In this document: one piece after another, positions 4,883-9,846 of the stretch | How the letters are laid out: the number at the start of each line of letters is the position of its first letter | Numbering within the stretch: position 1 is the first letter of the stretch | Assembly (NCBI GenBank): GCA_937957985.1 | Contig: CALGOH010000164.1 | Location: forward strand, 1-9,846 | Length of the DNA stretch: 9,846 nt | Direction of reading: 5' to 3' | DNA from: an uncultured Verrucomicrobiae bacterium | GTDB lineage: Bacteria > Verrucomicrobiota > Verrucomicrobiia > Verrucomicrobiales > Akkermansiaceae | Made by a program: the position numbers and the translations under genes | The notes under the pieces: generated by a model | Told to the model about the DNA's origin: nothing | The model's database searches: none | What the model saw: only the letters and a program-made list of their open reading frames with translations

Positions 4883-4926
4883 TTGGCAACGGGAAAGTTT
4901 GGCAGTGGCGGAGGCAGGGTTGCCAA
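4883..4926. promoter_or_regulatory. Three TTGGCA half-sites in the divergent intergenic region
   Basis: TTGGCA occurs at 4883-4888 and 4899-4904 in the same direction, and as TGCCAA at 4921-4926. The last two form an inverted repeat with a 16-base gap. They lie between divergently transcribed genes, where a shared operator would be placed. Nothing else supports a function, and no clear promoter boxes were found. Confidence 0.25.
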
Positions 4927-4987
4927 TCCGGGTGCTCCGTGTCCGATTGACGTCGCGGGCCCTCTGGGCCAAGTTCCGCGAAATCGC

Positions 4988-6898
4988 ATGAAAACCCGAA
5001 TTTTCACGACGCTCTTCTTCGGCCTGCCGCTGGCGGTCCTGCCCGCGGCGGAGGCTCCCGCCTCGAAGACCGACGATCCCGAGTTCGTGCGCAAGGCGGC
5101 GCTCGAGATCGACAAGCACGTCGCCCATTGGTACCGCCGCCAGAGGATGGAGGTGCCGGACGTCACCGACGACGCCACCTTCCTGCGCCGGGCGTTCCTC
5201 GTGACCGTCGGCCGGGTGCCCACCGCCGAGGAGGCGATGTTCTTCCTGGAGATCGAGGACGAGAACAAGCGCACGCAGTTGATCGACTACCTGCTCGATT
5301 CGCCGGGCTACTCGAGCCACATGGCGAACTGGGCCTTCGACCTGCTGCGGGTGGCCGACAGCAAACCGGGCAGCCGCGGAGGATTCGAACCCTACCGCGA
5401 GTGGGTGCGGAAGGCGGTGGATGAGAACATGCCGTGGGACGATCTCACGCGCGAGCTGCTGGCGGCGCGCGGCAGCATGTGGGATCCGGACGAGGCGGCG
5501 GTCGGCTACTACCTGCGCGACCGCGGCATGGAGCTCGACAACCTCGCGAACTCGATGCGGATCTTTCTCGGTTCGCGGATGGAGTGCGCGCAATGCCACG
5601 ACGATCCCTTCGGCGACACCGAGCGGATGGAATTCTACGAGCTGGCCGCCTTCACGCATGGCCAGGGGACCGGCAACCGCAAGCCGATGAGCGGGATCTG
5701 GGACGAGGTGAGCCACGAGGACCGGCGGCGCACCATCGACTACGCCGCCGCGCAGGTGCTGTGGGACGAGGTCTTCGGCATGACGCTCACCGGCGGTGGC
5801 AAGGGACGCATTCAACTGCCGGGCGACTACCAGTATCGCGACGGCGAGCCCGGCGAGATGATCGGGGGGCGCACGCCCTTCGGGAGCACCGTGCGGCTTT
5901 CCGACCGACGCGACGCCGGCGATGGTCGCAAGGAACTCGCTGAGTGGGTGACGCAGCGCACCGGCGAACAGTTCCCCTCGGTGATCGCCAACCGGATGTG
6001 GGAGCGCGTGATGGGACGCGGCGTTTACGAGCCGGTGGATGAGTTCGTTCCCGCCTCCGACACCCACCTGCCGGCGATGATGAACGAGCTGATCACGCTG
6101 ATGGTGGATCTGGAATACGATCTCAAGGGCTTCCAGAAGGTGCTGCTCAACACCAAGACCTTCCAGTTCGTTCCCAACCCGAAGCCGTCGAAGGTGCAGT
6201 CCGGCGACGACTTCCACGGACGCCAACTGACGCGTCTGTCGGCGGAGCAGATCTGGGATTCGCTCATCACCCTGGCCAGCGGCAATCCCGACACCAAGCC
6301 GCGCCGCACCGCCGACAACCGGATCCGGGTGCGCGGGGAGGTGGTGAATTTCGAGGGCAAGACGATGCAGGAGCTTTCCGACGAGGTGCTGGCCATCGAT
6401 TCCGAGGCCGAGATGCGGCGCTACTTCGGCAAGTTCCTGGCCTCCGTGAAGCAGGGTGGGAGCTCGAAGGGCGACGACGACATGATGTCGATGCGGCGCA
6501 AGGTCACCCGCTACGGGGGCAACGCGCAGGTGCGGGCCAGCGAGCTCCCGAGTCCCGCGCCGCGCGACCACCTGCTCTTCCTTTTCGGCCAGGCCGACCG
6601 CGAGGTGATCGAGTCGTCCAGCAGCGAGCCGAATGTCGGCCAGGTGCTGGCGCTGATGAACGGCTTCGTGCAGGAGCAACTCGTCAACAACTCCGACGCC
6701 CACCTCTACAAGAGTCTCGATGGCGCGAGCACGGATGAGGAGAAGATCCGCCGGCTCTACATCGCGATCCTCAGCCGGCCGCCCTCCGACGAGGAGATGG
6801 GTTGGATGCTCGACGAGGTGAAGGCCTCCGGCGAGTCCGGCTACCGCAACATCGTCTCGGCGCTGGTGATGTCGTCCGAGTTCCTCTTCCTCCAGTAA
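4988..6898 (+). CDS. PSCyt2/PSD1 (DUF1549/DUF1553) domain protein, 636 aa
   Basis: An exported protein of the family abundant in Planctomycetes and Verrucomicrobia, thought to be a cytochrome-like partner of DUF1501 proteins; the biochemical role is not established. The signal peptide is MKTRIFTTLFFGLPLAVLPAAEA. The PSCyt2 (DUF1549) part spans about 30-225, with RRAFLVTVGRVPTAEEA, the segment LANSMRIFLGSRMECAQCHDDPF and a single CxxCH-type haem motif at Cys200-Cys203-His204. The PSD1 (DUF1553) part spans about 310-630, with VIANRMWERVMGRGVYEPVDEF, LTRLSAEQIWDSLITL and a final IVSALVMSSEFLFLQ. Many relatives are longer and carry an N-terminal PSCyt1 haem domain, which is absent here. The ATG at 4988 is chosen because it begins the signal peptide, although the frame is open to 4853. 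The DUF1501 gene follows after 13 bases, forming an operon. Confidence 0.93.
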   Translation: MKTRIFTTLFFGLPLAVLPAAEAPASKTDDPEFVRKAALEIDKHVAHWYRRQRMEVPDVTDDATFLRRAFLVTVGRVPTAEEAMFFLEIEDENKRTQLIDYLLDSPGYSSHMANWAFDLLRVADSKPGSRGGFEPYREWVRKAVDENMPWDDLTRELLAARGSMWDPDEAAVGYYLRDRGMELDNLANSMRIFLGSRMECAQCHDDPFGDTERMEFYELAAFTHGQGTGNRKPMSGIWDEVSHEDRRRTIDYAAAQVLWDEVFGMTLTGGGKGRIQLPGDYQYRDGEPGEMIGGRTPFGSTVRLSDRRDAGDGRKELAEWVTQRTGEQFPSVIANRMWERVMGRGVYEPVDEFVPASDTHLPAMMNELITLMVDLEYDLKGFQKVLLNTKTFQFVPNPKPSKVQSGDDFHGRQLTRLSAEQIWDSLITLASGNPDTKPRRTADNRIRVRGEVVNFEGKTMQELSDEVLAIDSEAEMRRYFGKFLASVKQGGSSKGDDDMMSMRRKVTRYGGNAQVRASELPSPAPRDHLLFLFGQADREVIESSSSEPNVGQVLALMNGFVQEQLVNNSDAHLYKSLDGASTDEEKIRRLYIAILSRPPSDEEMGWMLDEVKASGESGYRNIVSALVMSSEFLFLQ

Positions 6899-6911
6899 GC
6901 CCCACCGATCC

Positions 6912-8210
6912 ATGAGCGACTTCCAGAGCAACCGCCACGACGAGCTGACCCGGCGCCATTTCATGTCCAATGCCGCGCGCTGGTATCTCGGCGTGCACCT
7001 GGCGCCGATGTTCGGGGCCAGCGTGGCCACCGCCGCGTCCGCCCCCTCGGGCGCGAAGGCGAAGAATGTCATCTACCTCTACATGTCCGGCGGGATGAGC
7101 CACCTCGACACCTTCGACCCGAAGCCGAACAAGAAGGAGGTGATGGGGCCGCTGGAAGCGATCCCGTCGAAGGCGGACGACATCCTGGTCGGCCAGCACC
7201 TGCCGAAGACCGCGCAGGTCATGGACAAGGTGTGCGTCGTGAACTCACTGAGCTCGAAGCAGGGCGCCCACGAGCAGGGATCGTACATCATGCACACCAG
7301 CTACGCGATGCGCGGGACGATCAAGCATCCGTCGCTCGGCGCGTGGGTGCTCAAGCTCGGCGGTCGCCTGAATCCCGAAATTCCCGGCTACGTGGCCATC
7401 GATTCGTCGCAGGAGCTGACCAGCGGAGGGTTCTTCGGCGCCAAGTATGCCGCCGCCCCGATCGGCAGTGCCAGCGAGGGCCTGAAGGACAGCCGCAAGC
7501 CCGCCGCCGTGTCCAAGGGGGACTTCGACCGCCGCCTGGCGCTCGCCGACCGGCTCAACAAGCAGTTCCACGGGCGCTACGAGAACGCCGACGTGAAAGC
7601 CTATCAGGACCTCTATCAGGAGGCGATCCGGCTGATGAACAGCGAGGATCTGAAGGCCTTCAACATCAATGACGAGCCGCAGTCGGCCCGCGGGCTCTAT
7701 GGCAACGGGCGCTTCGCCCAGGGCTGCATGCTGGCGCGGCGGCTGGTCGAGCACGGCGTGCGCTTCGTCGAGGTCCAGCTCGGCGGCTTGGAGCCACACT
7801 ACGACAACTTCGCCGGGCTCGAGGGACGCTGCCAGGAATTCGACCAGGCCTACGCGGCGCTCATCACCGATCTCGACAAGCGTGGCCTGCTCAAGGACAC
7901 GCTCGTCGTCGTGGCGACCGAGTTCGGCCGCACGCCGGAGATCAAGACCGAACACAACGACGGCCGCGATCACCATCCGTCGGCCTTCACCTGCCTGCTG
8001 GCGGGCGGCGGCGTGAAGGGCGGCTTCAAGTATGGCGAGACCGACTCGACCGGTTCGCGGGTGAAGAAGGACGAGGTGTCGCCGCAGGATTTCAACGCCA
8101 CCATCGCCCACGCCCTCGGCATTCCGCACGACCTCGTGGTCATGTCGCCCAGCCAGCGTCCGTTCCGCATTTCGGACAAGGGCTCGCCGATCCTGGACGT
8201 GTTCGCGTAG
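6912..8210 (+). CDS. DUF1501 family exported protein (432 aa)
   Basis: A DUF1501 protein, in the alkaline-phosphatase/sulfatase-like superfamily; its substrate is unknown. The N-terminus has a twin-arginine-like signal (TRRHFMSNAARW, Arg14-Arg15, then a modest hydrophobic stretch to about residue 43), common in this family and suggesting export of the folded protein. The family signature YLYMSGGMSHLDTFDPKP lies at about 55-72, GAHEQGSYIMHTSYAMRG near 117-134, and the C-terminal metal-site-like motifs ATEFGRTPEI (near 335-344) and GRDHHPSAF (Asp353, His354, His355). Length is typical. It follows the PSCyt2/PSD1 gene after 13 bases, a conserved pair in Planctomycetes and Verrucomicrobia, which suggests a shared periplasmic function. 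No strong ribosome site is seen before the ATG, so translational coupling is plausible. Confidence 0.95.
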   Translation: MSDFQSNRHDELTRRHFMSNAARWYLGVHLAPMFGASVATAASAPSGAKAKNVIYLYMSGGMSHLDTFDPKPNKKEVMGPLEAIPSKADDILVGQHLPKTAQVMDKVCVVNSLSSKQGAHEQGSYIMHTSYAMRGTIKHPSLGAWVLKLGGRLNPEIPGYVAIDSSQELTSGGFFGAKYAAAPIGSASEGLKDSRKPAAVSKGDFDRRLALADRLNKQFHGRYENADVKAYQDLYQEAIRLMNSEDLKAFNINDEPQSARGLYGNGRFAQGCMLARRLVEHGVRFVEVQLGGLEPHYDNFAGLEGRCQEFDQAYAALITDLDKRGLLKDTLVVVATEFGRTPEIKTEHNDGRDHHPSAFTCLLAGGGVKGGFKYGETDSTGSRVKKDEVSPQDFNATIAHALGIPHDLVVMSPSQRPFRISDKGSPILDVFA

Positions 8211-8251
8211 GGTTGGCCGGACATCCGGATGACGCGGGCCACGAGCGGAGC

Positions 8252-8267
8252 GCCGGCTTCAGCCGGC
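8252..8267. repeat. GC-rich palindrome, REP-like
   Basis: GCCGGCT-TC-AGCCGGC is a perfect 7-bp inverted repeat about 40 bases after the DUF1501 stop, set in a GC-rich flank (GGAGC on the left, CCGGCGCC on the right). No T-tract follows. It resembles dispersed extragenic palindromes in GC-rich genomes; only one copy is in the window, so repetition is inferred. It could also stabilise the 3' end of the operon mRNA. Confidence 0.4.
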
Positions 8268-8400
8268 CCGGCGCCTGGAAGCGTCCACCCGGTCGGGTCG
8301 CGCTTGTCGGCACCCGGACTCCCGCGTTGCCGTCACATCGCCAGAGGCCAGCGCTCGCCATCGAGCCAGCCGCCCGAAGGATCTTCATTGGGCGTGGGGA

Positions 8401-8429
8401 TTGACCTCGTGGATGCCGTTCCCTATGAA
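8401..8429 (+). promoter_or_regulatory. Candidate sigma70-type promoter of the beta-helix gene
   Basis: TTGACC (8401-8406) and TATGAA (8424-8429) are separated by exactly 17 bases; they match the consensus at five and four of six positions. Transcription would begin near 8436, leaving a leader of about 23 bases before the ATG at 8459. The position supports a unit separate from the DUF1501 operon. Confidence 0.45.
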
Positions 8430-8458
8430 ATCGTTACTCTTCCAACTCGTGCCCAGCC

Positions 8459-9846
8459 ATGTCCCGTGTATCCATCTTCCTGCTGCCCGCCCTTCTTCTT
8501 TGCATCCCGCTGGATGGGGCGATCCTCCATGTCAAGTTCGACGCGACGGGCGCCGCGGACGGCAGCTCGTGGGCGGATGCCTATCCGAAACTTCAGGATG
8601 CCTTGGCGGCGGCCGCGCCGGGCGACGAGATCTGGGTGGCGGCCGGGATTTACTATCCGGACGAGGGCGCGGGGCAGGTGAACAACGACCGGACGAGCAG
8701 CTTCGTGCTCGACCAGGACATCAGCCTCTACGGTGGCTTCGTGGGCACCGAGCTCACGCTGCTCGCCCGCAACCTGAACCCGGCGAAGCCCGTGACCGTG
8801 CTGAGTGGCGACCTCGACCAGAACGACGGCGGCAAGGATGCCGACGGGGTGCTGACCGACCCCGACCTGATCAACGGCGACAACAGCCATCACGTGGTGA
8901 CCGTGGGGGGCGGCTCCTCGAACGTGTTCATCGACGGCTTTACGATCACCGGTGGGAACAGGGAGACGTCCGGTGGTCCCGACCTCAGGAGCGGGGCGGG
9001 CATTTATGCGGTAATCTTCGGTTCGCTGGACATGATTTCCTGCCGGATCCAGGGAAACCACTCGGGCTTCGGCGGCGGGATGTTCATCGCCGGGTCGAAC
9101 GTGAACGTGACGCTCTGCAGTTTCCTGTCGAACCGCGGCACTTCGGGCGGTGCCTACTACGGCAACAACGGCAGCGGGATCGCCTTCCGCAGCTGCGTCT
9201 TCGCCGGCAATGCGGCCACCAGCGGGGGCGGCGCTTTCATCGCCAGCAACAGCACCAACCAGTTCTTCAACTGCACCTTCCACGGCAACTCCGCCGTCGA
9301 TGACGCCGGCTCCGGCATCCACGACCTCGGCTCGGCCAGCGCGTTGATCAACTGCGTGGTGTGGAACTCGCCCTCGTCCGACGGCCCGCTGGACGAGATC
9401 GATGACAACGGCGCCGGGACGCTGAGTTTCTCCCATACCCTGGTGCAGCACCAGGACCTGTCGGCTGCCGGCTCCAACCTCGACGGCACCGATCCGGCCA
9501 ATGATCCGCTCTTCCTCGAGACCTTGGTCAGCAACCAGTCGCCCCAGGTATGGGACGACTTCCGCCAAGCGTCGAATTCGCCCATCATCGATCTTGGCGA
9601 CAACACCCAGAATTTCCTGCTGGTCGACATCGTCGGCCGCACGCGGACCTTCAACGGCACCATCGACCTCGGGGCGGTCGAGTACCAGCCGCGGATCTGG
9701 CATGTCGATGCGAGTGCCACCGGTGCCGAGGACGGCACGAGCTGGGCGGCCGCCTTCACCGACCTGCAGGACGCCCTCGCCGCCGCCATCAAGTGGAACG
9801 AAGGCCGGATCGAGGGGGCCACCCGCGTCGAGATCGGCACCGAGGA
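8459..9846 (+). CDS. Secreted right-handed beta-helix protein with choice-of-anchor Q features, 3' end outside window
   Basis: Open from the ATG at 8459 through the right edge (462 codons visible, no stop). A TGA at 8426-8428 closes the frame upstream, so this ATG is the only reasonable start. A signal peptide covers about residues 1-20 (hydrophobic SIFLLPALLLCIPL). The first module opens at residue 22 (ILHVKFDATGAADGSSWADA, then LQDALAAA), continues into Gly/Asn-rich parallel beta-helix repeats (about 140-320, with GFGGGMFIAGS, TSGGAYYGNNGSG, TSGGGAFIASN) and closes with SPIIDLGDN (374-382) and GTIDLGAVEYQ (about 400-410), the choice-of-anchor Q pattern. A second module starts at residue 413 (IWHVDASATGAEDGTSW, LQDALAAA). 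Known: such proteins are exported and often surface-anchored by a C-terminal sorting signal, here beyond the window. Possible roles include polysaccharide binding or cleavage and adhesion; no catalytic residues can be named. Confidence 0.88.
   Translation, partial: MSRVSIFLLPALLLCIPLDGAILHVKFDATGAADGSSWADAYPKLQDALAAAAPGDEIWVAAGIYYPDEGAGQVNNDRTSSFVLDQDISLYGGFVGTELTLLARNLNPAKPVTVLSGDLDQNDGGKDADGVLTDPDLINGDNSHHVVTVGGGSSNVFIDGFTITGGNRETSGGPDLRSGAGIYAVIFGSLDMISCRIQGNHSGFGGGMFIAGSNVNVTLCSFLSNRGTSGGAYYGNNGSGIAFRSCVFAGNAATSGGGAFIASNSTNQFFNCTFHGNSAVDDAGSGIHDLGSASALINCVVWNSPSSDGPLDEIDDNGAGTLSFSHTLVQHQDLSAAGSNLDGTDPANDPLFLETLVSNQSPQVWDDFRQASNSPIIDLGDNTQNFLLVDIVGRTRTFNGTIDLGAVEYQPRIWHVDASATGAEDGTSWAAAFTDLQDALAAAIKWNEGRIEGATRVEIGTE

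Noticed and set aside
4883..4926. Sigma54 promoter based on TTGGCA
   Set aside because: The GG and GC elements are not at the required spacing for either plus-strand copy.
4853..4987. 45-codon N-terminal extension of the PSCyt2/PSD1 gene
   Set aside because: It would bury the signal peptide that begins at Met 4988, and it reads Gly/Pro-rich non-protein-like sequence through the divergent intergenic region.
4276..5274. Upstream continuation of the SHD1-protein frame on the minus strand
   Set aside because: It runs through two terminators and opposite two other genes, while a clear signal peptide begins at the ATG at 4275.
4844..7072. 742-codon minus-strand frame
   Set aside because: Antisense to the PSCyt2/PSD1 gene; His, Leu, Val and Arg rich with no motif, a typical shadow in GC-rich DNA.
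8213..8404. 63-codon plus-strand frame after the DUF1501 gene
   Set aside because: It is mostly the translation of the GC-rich palindrome and its flanks, with no protein-like pattern.
8401..9303. Plus-strand 300-codon frame and a minus-strand frame at 8423-9703
   Set aside because: Both overlap the beta-helix gene; they are Arg/Gln rich or Val/Ala rich without motifs, whereas the frame from 8459 has a signal peptide and family motifs.

Overview
The window looks like part of a Verrucomicrobiota chromosome (a Luteolibacter or Haloferula type relative is a reasonable guess, not proven). The markers are a PSCyt2/PSD1 (DUF1549/DUF1553) gene followed by a DUF1501 gene, an SHD1-domain secreted protein, a small secreted protein of the exosortase-associated TIGR04073 type, and a beta-helix protein with choice-of-anchor Q features. 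Coding sequence is GC-rich and Shine-Dalgarno sequences are mostly weak.

The window falls into two parts. Bases 1 to about 2972 are the right-hand end of an integrated genetic element. It carries, all on the minus strand, a tyrosine recombinase (1597-2853) and two small excisionase-like helix-turn-helix proteins (813-1007 and 466-720). The tail of an unrecognised plus-strand gene lies at 1-156. Two stretches without genes lie inside: 157-465, where I see nothing clear, and about 1065-1596, which is dense in inverted repeats. The boundary is sharp. Bases 2972-3025 are the 3' half of a tRNA-Leu(UAA) gene (anticodon loop, variable arm, T arm, acceptor 3' strand) with no matching 5' half upstream. 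This is the expected scar of integration into a tRNA gene by a tyrosine recombinase. The intact tRNA and the rest of the element should lie to the left, outside the window.

Bases 3026-9846 are the host side. An ExbD/TolR-type protein (3084-3524) converges with a secreted SHD1-domain protein (3532-4275, minus). The TIGR04073-type protein (4416-4847, minus) precedes it, and two tandem intrinsic terminators separate the two. Divergently, the PSCyt2/PSD1 protein (4988-6898) and the DUF1501 protein (6912-8210) form a two-gene operon with a 13-base gap. After a 248-base spacer holding a GC-rich palindrome and a good candidate promoter, a secreted beta-helix protein (8459 to past the right edge) begins. 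It contains the start of a second copy of its own N-terminal module.

I found no convincing new defence or biosynthetic system. The points most worth following are the tRNA-Leu integration boundary with its repeat-bearing arm, the hairpin-rich gene-free stretch inside the element, and the duplicated architecture of the beta-helix protein.
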